Origin: Syntrophotalea acetylenivorans
GTDB lineage: Bacteria > Desulfobacterota > Desulfuromonadia > Desulfuromonadales > Syntrophotaleaceae
Length of the DNA: 64,000 nucleotides
Assembly (NCBI RefSeq): GCF_001887775.1
Contig: NZ_CP015519.1
Span: 434,001-498,000, forward strand
Reading direction: 5' to 3'
Shown: piece by piece, positions 35,147 to 43,743 of the stretch
Layout of the letters: the number at the start of each line of letters is the position of its first letter
Numbering within the stretch: position 1 is the stretch's first letter
The notes under the pieces: model-generated
Seen by the model: only the letters and a program-made list of their open reading frames with translations
The model's database searches: none
What the model was told of the DNA's origin: nothing
Program-made: the position numbers and the translations under genes

Positions 35147-35296
35147 CTACTTCTTCTTGTCTTTGGCCTTATCCTTATCCTTGATCTTTTTTGCCTTGCA
35201 TACGTCGCCCTTCTTTTTAACAACGGCACCGCATTTTGGACATTCGTACGCTCCCGGCTTCGATTTGGTCTTCGATTTTCCCTTCAGGCAGCCCAT
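35147..35296 (-). CDS. Small lysine-rich zinc-ribbon protein (49 residues)
   Basis: A short gene with ATG at 35296, eight bases after AAGGAG. Cys3 lies in MGCLKGKS, and AYECPKCGAVVKKKGDVCKA contains a CPKC pair (Cys19, Cys22) with a further Cys33, a rubredoxin-like or zinc-ribbon knuckle. The rest is dominated by Lys, ending KDKDKAKDKKK. The strong charge suggests nucleic acid or ribosome binding, which is inference. It is convergent with the MCE gene and is the first gene upstream of sixA's 3' end on the same strand. I know no named family. Confidence 0.7.
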   Translation of the reverse strand: MGCLKGKSKTKSKPGAYECPKCGAVVKKKGDVCKAKKIKDKDKAKDKKK

Positions 35297-35322
35297 AGTA
35301 TAGTCTCCTTTGCCATTAATAG

Positions 35323-35826
35323 TCAGGGTTCGATGTGTTTTTTCGGGTAGTCGTAAAAAAGCAGGTTGCCGGCAGTTCCTTCGAGGTCCCGCCAGCTGGT
35401 AATCGGAAGCGAGACGCTGAATACACCGCAGGTCGGAACATTTTCGATGCAGGCACCGACCAGGTAATTGGCCAGGTCCGTGATGCCGGGATTGTGTCCT
35501 ATTAGTAGCACATCCTGTAATTGTTCATCAATGCAACGCAGCAGGTTTATCAGTTCATGGGCACCGGCCAGATAAATACCATGGTCAAAGGATAGCTTGC
35601 CTATGTCGACCTCGAGTTGTTCTGCAATGATCTCGGCGGTCAAACGGGTGCGAAGCGCTGGGCTGACCAGAAACAGGTCGGGTGCGAAGCCCCTTTTTGC
35701 AAGACGCCGGCCCATCATCGGCGCATCTCGCTGACCTCGCTTGTTGAGAGGGCGGTCAAAGTCGGTAAGGTCGGGATCGCGCCAGCTTGATTTGGCGTGA
35801 CGAAGCAGGGTTAGTCGCTTTGTCAT
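35323..35826 (-). CDS. sixA: Phosphohistidine phosphatase SixA family
   Basis: A 167-residue histidine phosphatase: LTLLRHAKSSW supplies the RHG-type motif (catalytic His in LRHAKS), DFDRPLNKRGQRDAPMMGRRL and SPALRTRLTAEII follow, and LLIGHNPGITDLANYL carries the second His. SixA dephosphorylates phosphohistidine, for example in phosphorelay or PTS proteins. The start at 35826 matches family length; an ATG at 35850 would add eight residues, with AAGGA abutting it too closely to be useful. It sits at the edge of the polyphosphate gene cluster. Confidence 0.85.
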   Translation of the reverse strand: MTKRLTLLRHAKSSWRDPDLTDFDRPLNKRGQRDAPMMGRRLAKRGFAPDLFLVSPALRTRLTAEIIAEQLEVDIGKLSFDHGIYLAGAHELINLLRCIDEQLQDVLLIGHNPGITDLANYLVGACIENVPTCGVFSVSLPITSWRDLEGTAGNLLFYDYPKKHIEP

Positions 35827-35876
35827 GACGGTTTCTGTGAGGTTGGGCATTCCTTGCGCGTGTGCCTGGCGCCCAG

Positions 35877-36350
35877 TTATTCTTTGTCCCAGGATTGATA
35901 GGGGAATTTGGACAAAGAAGCGTTATAGTAGCGGGGATCGCTGGTGACTTCTTTACCAGCCCATGGGGGCAGTTCAACCTGGTCGTCGCTGGATTCCAAT
36001 TCTACTTCTGCCAGAACCAAGCCTTCATTGACCCCTGCGAATACGTCGATTTCCCAGAGGTGTTGCGAATAATTTACTTTGTATCGAACCTTCTCAATCA
36101 AGGGCCTTAAACAGAGAGTATCGAGCAGTTGGGTTGCTTCGGCAAGGGGGATGGAATACTCGAATTCGCTGCGGGAAATGCCCTCAGTTTTGCCCTTTAT
36201 GGTCAAAAATCCCTTGTCTCCGGCTATGCGCACTCTCACGGTGCGTTCGGGATCGACAGTTAGATATCCCTGACGGTAAGCTGTTCCGACAGCCTCTTTT
36301 CTCCACTTGTCGCTACGGACCAAATATTTTCGTTCAATCTCTATCGCCAT
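35877..36350 (-). CDS. CYTH domain protein (triphosphate tunnel metalloenzyme)
   Basis: A 157-residue single CYTH domain. The EXEXK signature is IEIERKY at residues 3-9, and paired Arg/Lys and Glu strands follow (VRVRIAGDKGFLTIKGK, EFEYSIPL, IEKVRYKV, WEIDVF, LAEVELES), which line the tunnel that binds triphosphate and metal. Such enzymes hydrolyse tripolyphosphate, ThTP or NTPs, or bind polyphosphate; which applies here is unknown. Its neighbours, a CHAD protein and Ppk1, point to inorganic polyphosphate. Confidence 0.9.
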   Translation of the reverse strand: MAIEIERKYLVRSDKWRKEAVGTAYRQGYLTVDPERTVRVRIAGDKGFLTIKGKTEGISRSEFEYSIPLAEATQLLDTLCLRPLIEKVRYKVNYSQHLWEIDVFAGVNEGLVLAEVELESSDDQVELPPWAGKEVTSDPRYYNASLSKFPYQSWDKE

Positions 36351-36457
36351 TCTTTGTATATCCTTTCAACTTCACATATCCATGGGGCAGTGAAGGTTTG
36401 CTGGTAAGTGTAGCCATATTCGAACAAAGCTAAGCGTTGGGTGGATAATCTTTATTG

Positions 36458-38014
36458 TTACTTTGTTGAGGAAAAAAGTTTTTGAAACAGCCGGTGGTTA
36501 TCCGGCTGGGAAAAAGTTTGAAACTGGTGATCAAAGTCGTCCCTGGTCTGCTGTTGTTGGTTAAACAGGCTGGAGGCTAAAATTCCCATGGCCAGAAGGG
36601 TGGCCGGAGGCACCCGGTTTTGAGCGGCCATTTCTATCCCGAAAGAGTATATAGCCTCGCCTTGCACCTGGTAGTCCTGAAAGTCACCCAGGTTATCTTG
36701 CAATACTTTGAGGGATTTTATCAATGTTTTGATGGCAATCGGGGGATAAAGGGATTGGAAAAACTCCAGAAGATAGCGAAGCTTTTTACAGGTTTTACGT
36801 AATTCGTGGAGAGCCTCTGCGGGACTCTCTGTGGCAATGGAATGACCTTCTTTCAGGCATCGCTTATAAAGTTTCCAGATTCGGCGATCGGCAACCTCCT
36901 TCACCGGCAATTCGGCATCGGGCAGGGTCGGGTCCGCTTCTCGTTCCTGGTCCAGAAACTCCTGCCAAAGGGCGAGTATGTTGGAGCTCTTGGCTCCTTC
37001 CAGAAGAGCGGCCAGCTTTTCTTGTTCTTCTGCTTGGCGTTGTTTCAGGAAATTGTGAAAAGGGACCAGATCCTGACGGTGGCTTTCAGGCAGGAGTTGG
37101 ACGTAATCGGAGTATTTCAGCAAGTAGACATCAAGGTCGCGGGTCAGTCCGGTGATATTGCCAAGCCAGGCGAAACCCTCGCGAAAGGGTGCCAACTCCA
37201 CCGTCGGAAGCAGTCCTTTAAGCTGGTTTAAAGCAGAGCGGGTACGGCGCACCGAAACCCGCAGATCGTGCAGAAATTCCGAGTCGAGATCGTTGCAGGT
37301 GCCTTCGATGTTGGTTCGAAGAGTCGAGAGCAGGTGATTCAGGATGGTTCGCAAGGCCTGCTGAGCGGTCAGCGTCGGTTGCAGGGAGAGGTTGAGCTTG
37401 GAACTGTAATCGGCCGGACTACGGCCGAGGGTGGCCAATGCATCGGCCAGAGGATCAAATTGGGTCGTTTGTAGAAAAAGGTCATCGCCCAGCAGGTTGT
37501 TGACTTGGTTTAAGGCCGATCGATATCCTTGCACCGGCAGGACCTGCAGGTAGGACCGCAAGGAGTGTCGGTTGCCTTGGGAATCAATGGCCTGCCGGAG
37601 AAAAAAAACCACCATTCGCAGTACGGTTTTACGGTCTCGATTGAGCATAGCCAAGCTTTGTTTTCGGCTGCAAACCGCTACCTGAGGCAGCAGACGGCGC
37701 ATTTTGATCAGGGGTTCCAACTGTTGGCGCAACTGGCCTATGGGCAGGTCCCAGGCGAAACCGGGTTCTTCAGAATGATCGGAACTGGCCAGTAGATCAC
37801 CCTTGTGAGAACGATAGATCAGTTCCCGCCTTCCCTCGGAACTTTCCAGTTCCAGAGTGGCTCCTTTGCGATACAGCCGCCAGTCAAAGGTGTCATAATA
37901 AGCGGTCAGGTTCTCCTGCAAGGAAACTGCTTGCCAGAGATCGTCCTTCGCCAGTTGTTGCAGCCAGCTCTCTACATCGCATTGATCATTAAAAAGATAG
38001 CAGTGGGTTTGCAT
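36458..38014 (-). CDS. CHAD domain protein with degenerate CYTH-like N-terminus
   Basis: A 518-residue protein. The C-terminal 290 residues form a CHAD domain: two helical repeats with conserved His and basic residues (FLHDLRVSVRRTRSALNQLK and ALHELRKTCKKLRYLLEFF), which bind polyphosphate. The N-terminal 200 residues look like a CYTH fold (YYDTFDWRLYRKGATLELE) but the EXEXK signature is absent, so it is likely catalytically inactive. CHAD proteins localise to polyphosphate granules in studied bacteria. It lies 46 bases downstream of ppk1 on the same strand, almost certainly co-transcribed. Confidence 0.85.
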   Translation of the reverse strand: MQTHCYLFNDQCDVESWLQQLAKDDLWQAVSLQENLTAYYDTFDWRLYRKGATLELESSEGRRELIYRSHKGDLLASSDHSEEPGFAWDLPIGQLRQQLEPLIKMRRLLPQVAVCSRKQSLAMLNRDRKTVLRMVVFFLRQAIDSQGNRHSLRSYLQVLPVQGYRSALNQVNNLLGDDLFLQTTQFDPLADALATLGRSPADYSSKLNLSLQPTLTAQQALRTILNHLLSTLRTNIEGTCNDLDSEFLHDLRVSVRRTRSALNQLKGLLPTVELAPFREGFAWLGNITGLTRDLDVYLLKYSDYVQLLPESHRQDLVPFHNFLKQRQAEEQEKLAALLEGAKSSNILALWQEFLDQEREADPTLPDAELPVKEVADRRIWKLYKRCLKEGHSIATESPAEALHELRKTCKKLRYLLEFFQSLYPPIAIKTLIKSLKVLQDNLGDFQDYQVQGEAIYSFGIEMAAQNRVPPATLLAMGILASSLFNQQQQTRDDFDHQFQTFSQPDNHRLFQKLFSSTK

Positions 38015-38060
38015 CGAATAACTCCTGGGGTGCCAGGGCGAGAAGCAAGCATCGAAAGCA

Positions 38061-40247
38061 TCAGCGTAAATTTCGTTGGCGGCCTTTTTTTCCTTTACGT
38101 TCTTTTTGGCGCATAACGTCGTTTTTGCGCTTTTTTGCAGCCTGAATTGTCAGCTCCTGACTGCCGGGATGATCTTCGTCCGGTTTCGGCTGGCGTTGTA
38201 TGTACGAGCCGTCTTCCTGCATATCCCAGGCGCAGCGTTGATCATGCCATTGGGTTTCAAGCATTTTCCAGAGTTCTTGCTGCAGTTTTGGTTCGGTAAC
38301 GGGTACTAGAACTTCGACGCGGTGTTCCAGGTTGCGTTTCATGGCATCGGCTGAGCCGATAAAATACTCTTCCTGCCCGGCGTTGCGAAAGTAGTAAAGG
38401 CGTGTGTGTTCCAGAAAACGACCGACGATGGATACAACCCGGACCGTTTCCGTCAACCCGGGCAAGTTGGGTCTAACCCGGCAGCTATCGCGAATCAATA
38501 GCTCAACCCGCACCCCGGCCTGAGCCGCCCGATAGAGGGCTTTTGCAATATCGCCATCTTCCAGAGCATTCATTTTGAAACGTAAATGACCTTCCCGTTC
38601 CTGTTGCTGATGCTCAATTTCACGTTCGATTTTTGCCAGTAAAGCTTTTTTAAGGGACTTGGGTGCCACCAGTAATTGCTGGTAGCGGCGAGCCGGGGTG
38701 TACCCGGTGGTCAGATAGTTGAAAAGTTCGGTAGCGTCCTGACCAATCTGCTTGTCATAAATGAGCATCCCCAGATCACTATATAGACGGGAGGTCTCCG
38801 GATGATAGTTCCCCGTGCCAATATGCACATAGCGACGTAAGCCTTTATAATCTCGGCGAACCACCAGAATTACCTTGGCGTGAGTTTTGAGGCCGACGAC
38901 TCCATAAGTGACATGAATGCCGGCTTCCTCCAGGCGGGTCGCCAGGCGGATATTGGCGGCTTCGTCAAAGCGTGCCTGTAATTCCACCACAACCGCAACC
39001 TGCTTGCCGTTCTGGGCGGCTTGAATCAATTGATCAAGGATCGGACTGTCACTGGAGGTGCGATACAGGGTCATCTTAATCGCCTGTACCTTGGGATCTG
39101 TTGCCGCTTCCTTTAAAAATCGCCCTACGGACGAAGCAAAGGATTCGTAGGGATGTTGCAGCAGAATGAACCGGGCCTCGCGAATATCATAGAAGATATT
39201 GCGTCCTTTGGTGAGTTGCGGGTGATCGATGGGCAGGTGGGGTATGTCTTTCAACTGTGGCAGGGGAAGAGCGGTGAGTTGCATAAAATCCCGTGCACCT
39301 ATAATACCGTTAACCTCAAACACATCGGCTTCTTGGTCCAGGCCCAGTTCTGCGGCAAGAAGGCCCCTGTGAGATTCATTCATGTCGGGCAGGATTTCGA
39401 GTCGCACAATGGGCGCAAATTTCCGTTCGCGCAAGGCCGATTCGATTAATGCCAGCAGGTCGTCGGCATGTTCCTCAGATTTATCGGTATTGGCATTGCG
39501 AGTAACTCGAAAAAGATCGCAACTGACGACCTCCATGGCCGGGAAAAGCATATCGAGGTTGTTGGCCATGACATCCTCGAGCAGAACAAAACGGTTCTGG
39601 TCGTCAATCGGCAAGAAGCGAGGGGCGCCGCGCCCGACCGGTACCTTGACCCGGGCCAGGGAGAGTTCACCACTGCCTGGATAACGCAGGTTTACCAGCA
39701 GGTTGAGAGAGAGATTAGAGACGAAGGGAAAGGGGTGGGCCGGATCGATGGCCTGCGGGGTTACCATCGGATAGATGTTGTCGTAAAAGTTGCTGCGAAG
39801 AGCGTTTTTTTCAGTCTCAGTTAAATCCGTGTAGGTGCAAATAAAAATGTTTTCTTGGGCCAATTCTCTGGTTAAATCGATCAATATTTTCTGTTTGTGC
39901 TTTTGGTGATCTTTGATGACTTCATAGCATTCGGCAATCTGTTCATCGGGAGAGCGACCGTCAATGGTACGTTTTTGCACACCGGCCAGAGATTGTTGTT
40001 TGAGTCCGCCAATCCTCTTCATGAAGAATTCGTCAAGGTTGGAGCCGGCAATAGCGAGGAACTTAACTCGTTCAAGAAGAGGAACACGCAGGTCAGCCGC
40101 CTGAAGCAACACACGATGGTTGAATTGCAGCCAGCCAAGTTCGCGGTTTAGATAATGTTGTGAATTGTTGAAAGGGCAAGGATCGGGTAAAGAATCGGAT
40201 ATCTTTGGGATGGATTCAGTACGGCTCTTATTCTGTTGCTCTTGCAA
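38061..40247 (-). CDS. ppk1: Polyphosphate kinase 1
   Basis: A 728-residue enzyme that polymerises the gamma phosphate of ATP into polyphosphate. NRELGWLQFNHRVLLQA is the typical N-terminus, followed by SNLDEFFMKRIGGL. HPYESFASSVGRFL, ALYRTSSDSPI and GLKTHAKVILVVRRD include the autophosphorylated His region (KTHAK), and LEHTRLYYF and YFIGSADAMKRNLEHRVEVL the C-terminal domain. The start is probably the TTG at 40247 with GAGG eleven bases upstream; no better in-frame ATG exists nearby. It is divergent from ppx and leads the ppk1-CHAD transcript. Confidence 0.95.
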   Translation of the reverse strand: MQEQQNKSRTESIPKISDSLPDPCPFNNSQHYLNRELGWLQFNHRVLLQAADLRVPLLERVKFLAIAGSNLDEFFMKRIGGLKQQSLAGVQKRTIDGRSPDEQIAECYEVIKDHQKHKQKILIDLTRELAQENIFICTYTDLTETEKNALRSNFYDNIYPMVTPQAIDPAHPFPFVSNLSLNLLVNLRYPGSGELSLARVKVPVGRGAPRFLPIDDQNRFVLLEDVMANNLDMLFPAMEVVSCDLFRVTRNANTDKSEEHADDLLALIESALRERKFAPIVRLEILPDMNESHRGLLAAELGLDQEADVFEVNGIIGARDFMQLTALPLPQLKDIPHLPIDHPQLTKGRNIFYDIREARFILLQHPYESFASSVGRFLKEAATDPKVQAIKMTLYRTSSDSPILDQLIQAAQNGKQVAVVVELQARFDEAANIRLATRLEEAGIHVTYGVVGLKTHAKVILVVRRDYKGLRRYVHIGTGNYHPETSRLYSDLGMLIYDKQIGQDATELFNYLTTGYTPARRYQQLLVAPKSLKKALLAKIEREIEHQQQEREGHLRFKMNALEDGDIAKALYRAAQAGVRVELLIRDSCRVRPNLPGLTETVRVVSIVGRFLEHTRLYYFRNAGQEEYFIGSADAMKRNLEHRVEVLVPVTEPKLQQELWKMLETQWHDQRCAWDMQEDGSYIQRQPKPDEDHPGSQELTIQAAKKRKNDVMRQKERKGKKGRQRNLR

Positions 40248-40471
40248 TGGTCATAATCCTCGTTGAAGGAATGATTGGTGAGCAAAGTTACCGTTTTGTA
40301 TAACCCTCTTTGACTTATAGCATGCTTTTAAGTTGGATGCATCCCTGATGGAAGTGAGTTCATGCGACAGCATTAAAGGTCGTTGCAATCAAAAAAAGGT
40401 GGGTTTTGAAGGTTATGCCGGGCTAAAATGCAGTAACCAAAGGTTCAGTTTTTATAACCCAGGAGAAGAAC

Positions 40472-42007
40472 TTGCCTCAAAAACGTCTGGCCGCAATCGA
40501 TATCGGTACCAATTCAATCCGTTGTATTATCGTAGAAGCCTGCGGGGAAAGCGGTTATCGAATTTTGGATGACGAAAAGGCGACTGTTCGTCTTGGTGCC
40601 GGGCTTCACCGCAGTGGCAATATTAGTTCGCAAAGTTGGCAAGCTGCCGGAGAAGCGCTGTCACGAATGCGCAGAATTGCTGAGGGCTTCGGAGTGCGGG
40701 CGATTGAGGCTGTAGCGACCAGTGCCGTGCGTAAGGCCTGTAACGGACAGCAGTTTTTGGAAGATATGCTGGAGCGGGGCGGTTTTCCTATCCGTGTCAT
40801 TAGTGGCGAGGAAGAAGCGGAACTTGCCACTCTCAGCGCCTGGCGCCACTTTGATATGAAACACTCTCGTCATGCGCTTATTGATATCGGTGGCGGGAGT
40901 GCAGAAATTGTTTTGGCTACTGGAGACCATATAGAGGAGGTGCTTTCCTTAGAGGCCGGGGCGATATTCATGACAGACAGGTTTCTGTCCAGCGAACCGA
41001 TCCTCCATGGCGATTTGAAAGGGGTGCAAAAGTATCTGCGCAAGCAGACCCGTAACCTGTTTGAAAAACATGAGTTTAACCTTCAACAACTGATCGGCTC
41101 GGGTGGTACCATCACTAACATCGGCAGGGCGGTGATGGCTCAGCGTAAGGAATCCTTTAATTCGGTACATGGATATGAAGTGCTCCATTCCGATCTTGTA
41201 CATCTGTTGACAATGTTAGCTCGTTTGACACCCAAAGAAAGGGCGACGGTACCTGGAATCAGTCCTGAACGGGCCGATATTATCGTCGCGGGTGTTGCCG
41301 TGGTCGAGGGGCTTATGAGAAACCTCGGTGCGAATATTTTAAAAATCAACGAAAGAGGTATTCGAGAAGGCCTCATTATTCGCAGCCTGCAGAAGCATGA
41401 CCTGGTTTCAGGAGACGTTTCTGTCTTAAACTGGCGTACCTCCGTGGAGGAGCTGGCGCGCTCCTGTCAAGCAAACCTGGGCCATGCGAGACAGGTTGCC
41501 CGTCTGGCCCTGAAGTTGTTCGATGCTCTGCGGGAACAGGTTTTCTTTTCAGAGGACGATCTTTTGTTATTAGAAGCCGCGGCTTTGTTGCACGACATCG
41601 GATATTTTATCAGCTACAAAAGCCATCATAAGCATTCTTATCATCTGATTCGCCATGCTCGACTGGATGGGTTCTCTCCACGACAAAAGGAGTTAGTCGC
41701 CAATATTGCGCGCTACCATCGGGCTGGTCTGCCCAAGAAAAAACACCCCAATTTTAGTCACCTGTCTGCTGAGGATCAGCAACTTGTACAGCAACTCGGA
41801 GGAATTCTGCGGTTGGCAGACGGATTAGACCGGTGTCGCGATCAGCGGGTTAAGGAGTTGTCCTGTCGTATTGAAGGGGGTCGGTTGTATCTCAAGCTGC
41901 ACGCTGATTGCGAGGACCTATCCGTGGAGGTCTACGGTGTCAATCGTAAGGGAGACCTGTTTGAAAGGGCTTTTGGGTACAAGGTTCTGGTCGAGAGGTT
42001 TTCGTGA
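40472..42007 (+). CDS. ppx: Exopolyphosphatase / GppA phosphatase with HD domain
   Basis: A 511-residue protein with an ASKHA ATPase-fold N-terminal half (AAIDIGTNSIRCIIVE, VISGEEEAELA, ALIDIGGGSAEIV, IGSGGTITNIG) and a C-terminal HD domain with AALLHDIGYFISY and HHKHSYHLI. It should cleave terminal phosphate from polyphosphate and/or pppGpp. The start is a TTG at 40472, six bases after AGGAG. It is transcribed divergently from ppk1 with 224 bases between, giving make and break functions side by side. Confidence 0.92.
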   Translation: MPQKRLAAIDIGTNSIRCIIVEACGESGYRILDDEKATVRLGAGLHRSGNISSQSWQAAGEALSRMRRIAEGFGVRAIEAVATSAVRKACNGQQFLEDMLERGGFPIRVISGEEEAELATLSAWRHFDMKHSRHALIDIGGGSAEIVLATGDHIEEVLSLEAGAIFMTDRFLSSEPILHGDLKGVQKYLRKQTRNLFEKHEFNLQQLIGSGGTITNIGRAVMAQRKESFNSVHGYEVLHSDLVHLLTMLARLTPKERATVPGISPERADIIVAGVAVVEGLMRNLGANILKINERGIREGLIIRSLQKHDLVSGDVSVLNWRTSVEELARSCQANLGHARQVARLALKLFDALREQVFFSEDDLLLLEAAALLHDIGYFISYKSHHKHSYHLIRHARLDGFSPRQKELVANIARYHRAGLPKKKHPNFSHLSAEDQQLVQQLGGILRLADGLDRCRDQRVKELSCRIEGGRLYLKLHADCEDLSVEVYGVNRKGDLFERAFGYKVLVERFS

Positions 42008-42139
42008 AACAAGCCTTATTGCAGCATGTGCGTTGACCGGAGGTGAGGGTTGAAGTATTCTGCGCCGGTTCAATTGTCTCCAGCTGTCGAGGTGTGTTAA
42101 CCTTGAGCTGTTAATTTCCTTTGAATCAGGGTTTTTCTA

Positions 42140-42352
42140 ATGACTTCTCCCTCTGAGCAGCCAAAGAATATTTGCACCATTATCAAATGCCCAACCTGCC
42201 AGCAGACGACCCGCTGGCAGAATAACCCTTATCGACCTTTTTGCAGCAACCGTTGTCGATTGCTTGATCTTGGCTGCTGGGCCGAGGAAGAATATAGGGT
42301 TTCCGGTGAGGACCGGATCAATATTTCGGACACAGAAGAAAACTTCGAATAA
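42140..42352 (+). CDS. yacG: DNA gyrase inhibitor YacG family zinc protein
   Basis: A 70-residue protein with the YacG zinc motif: IKCPTCQ at residues about 16-22 and PFCSNRCRLLDLGCWAEEEYRV with the second Cys pair. YacG binds GyrB and inhibits gyrase in E. coli. It precedes queD by 24 bases, and is probably co-transcribed with it. Confidence 0.9.
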   Translation: MTSPSEQPKNICTIIKCPTCQQTTRWQNNPYRPFCSNRCRLLDLGCWAEEEYRVSGEDRINISDTEENFE

Positions 42353-42376
42353 ACAATAATTTAGAAGGAACAGTTA

Positions 42377-42748
42377 ATGTATTATCTTACAATTCATACC
42401 CAGTTTGCAGCAGCCCATAACCTGATTCACTATCAGGGAGATTGCGAAAATCTTCATGGTCATAACTGGAAGGTAGAGGTTACCGTGACGGCCAAGGAGT
42501 TGGACAAAGCCGGTCTCGGGATTGATTTCAAAGTGCTCAAGCGTGAAACCAACAAGCAGCTGGACCTGCTTGATCACAAATATCTTAATGACCTTCCTGC
42601 TTTTCGCGAAAGCAGCCCTTCTTCAGAGAATATTGCCCGTTTTCTTTACGAACAGTTGCAAGGGGTCTTGAACGACGGAAATGTCGCTGTCGATAAGGTG
42701 ACGGTCTGGGAGTCGGATTATGCCTGTGCCAGCTATGTCGCAGACTGA
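42377..42748 (+). CDS. queD: 6-carboxy-5,6,7,8-tetrahydropterin synthase
   Basis: A 123-residue enzyme of queuosine (7-deazaguanine) synthesis that converts dihydroneopterin triphosphate to 6-carboxytetrahydropterin. Zinc ligands are His in FAAAHNL and the pair in ENLHGHNWKVEV; the catalytic LLDHKYLND and ESSPSSENIARFL blocks are present. GAAGGAACAGTT precedes the ATG. Its 3' end overlaps queE by 29 bases. Confidence 0.93.
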   Translation: MYYLTIHTQFAAAHNLIHYQGDCENLHGHNWKVEVTVTAKELDKAGLGIDFKVLKRETNKQLDLLDHKYLNDLPAFRESSPSSENIARFLYEQLQGVLNDGNVAVDKVTVWESDYACASYVAD

Positions 42749-43481
42749 TGGCCAGCTGATCGAGCTTTTCTCTTCAATCCAGGGAGAAGGGCTGCTGATC
42801 GGTTTTCGGCAGATATTCATTCGATTGGCATTATGCAACCTTTCCTGCCGCTACTGTGACACACCCTTCGATGTTGCCGATTCCTGTCGTGTAGAAACCG
42901 CCCCCGGTGCCGGAAGCTTTTTCGCTCTGCCCAATCCCGTTTCTCTGGACGTACTGTCTAACCTTATTGCTGACTGGCTTGATCGCCTGCCCGGCGGGCA
43001 TCACTCCATCAGTATTACCGGCGGTGAACCTTTAATGCAGGACAAGGTTCTGCAGGGATGGCTACCGGTCTTGGGGCAGCTGCTGCCCATACATCTCGAA
43101 ACAAACGGCACCTTGCCTGATGCCTTTGAACCCCTTGTCCCCTTTGTTGACTGGGTATCAATGGATATCAAGCTGGCGTCTCTGACCGGCGAACCGACCC
43201 CATGGCTCGCTCATGAGGACTTCCTGTCGCTGGCATCGGATCGGGGGTGTTGCGTTAAGGTGGTGGTCGGGACGGAAACGACCGTAGAAGAAGTGCAGCA
43301 GGCCGCCGATTTGGTGCATCGTAAGGCTCCGTCGGCGCCGCTGATTCTGCAACCGATAACCATGGCAGGACAGGTCGGAACGGCCGCAGCCCATTTGTTT
43401 CGTTTGCAGGAACAAGCGGCGCGTATTCACGGGCTGGTGCGGGTTATCCCTCAAACCCATGCTTTTCTCGGTTTGCTGTAA
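42720..43481 (+). CDS. queE: 7-carboxy-7-deazaguanine synthase (radical SAM)
   Basis: A 253-residue radical SAM enzyme that makes the 7-deazaguanine ring from the QueD product. The cluster motif is CNLSCRYCDTPF (C-x3-C-x2-C, about residues 39-46), preceded by SSIQGEGLLIG, and followed by SITGGEPLMQ and HLETNGT. The ATG at 42720 has GGGAG seven bases upstream and overlaps queD; an ATG at 42735 lacks one. Together with queD it covers two steps of preQ0 synthesis; queC and queF are not in the window. Confidence 0.93.
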   Translation: MPVPAMSQTDGQLIELFSSIQGEGLLIGFRQIFIRLALCNLSCRYCDTPFDVADSCRVETAPGAGSFFALPNPVSLDVLSNLIADWLDRLPGGHHSISITGGEPLMQDKVLQGWLPVLGQLLPIHLETNGTLPDAFEPLVPFVDWVSMDIKLASLTGEPTPWLAHEDFLSLASDRGCCVKVVVGTETTVEEVQQAADLVHRKAPSAPLILQPITMAGQVGTAAAHLFRLQEQAARIHGLVRVIPQTHAFLGLL

Positions 43482-43544
43482 CGCACGGGCCCGTCGTCCT
43501 GTTTGCTGTCCGTTTTTTTCAAGGGTGGTGTCACTCACGCGAAA

Positions 43545-43658
43545 AGCTTTCACCGCAGAGTGCGCAGAGGGCGCTGAGAAAAGCTAAACCCGTTTTCCTG
43601 GTTTTCTTTGTGATCTCTGCGTTCTCTAGAGAGCAAAGCGAACGGGCGGTGAAAATCT
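43545..43658. repeat. Long inverted repeat, TTTCACCGCAGAG...CTCTGCG...GCGGTGAAA type
   Basis: The left arm TTTCACCGCAGAG...CAGAG...GAGAAAAG (43548-43583) is mirrored on the right by TTTTCTTTGTGATCTCTGCG, an 18-base extra piece, then GCGGTGAAAA (to 43656). A related single arm lies at 2324-2358. CACCGCAGAG/CTCTGCGGTG elements are widespread intergenic repeats in bacteria; no transposase is seen with them. Confidence 0.65.
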
Positions 43659-43743
43659 TTTTTGCACATTTTATTACATGTAATCCAAGTTATTTACTTG
43701 AACCAGGCAGGTGGTCGGCCGTTGCATTGTTTGGGAGGGAATT

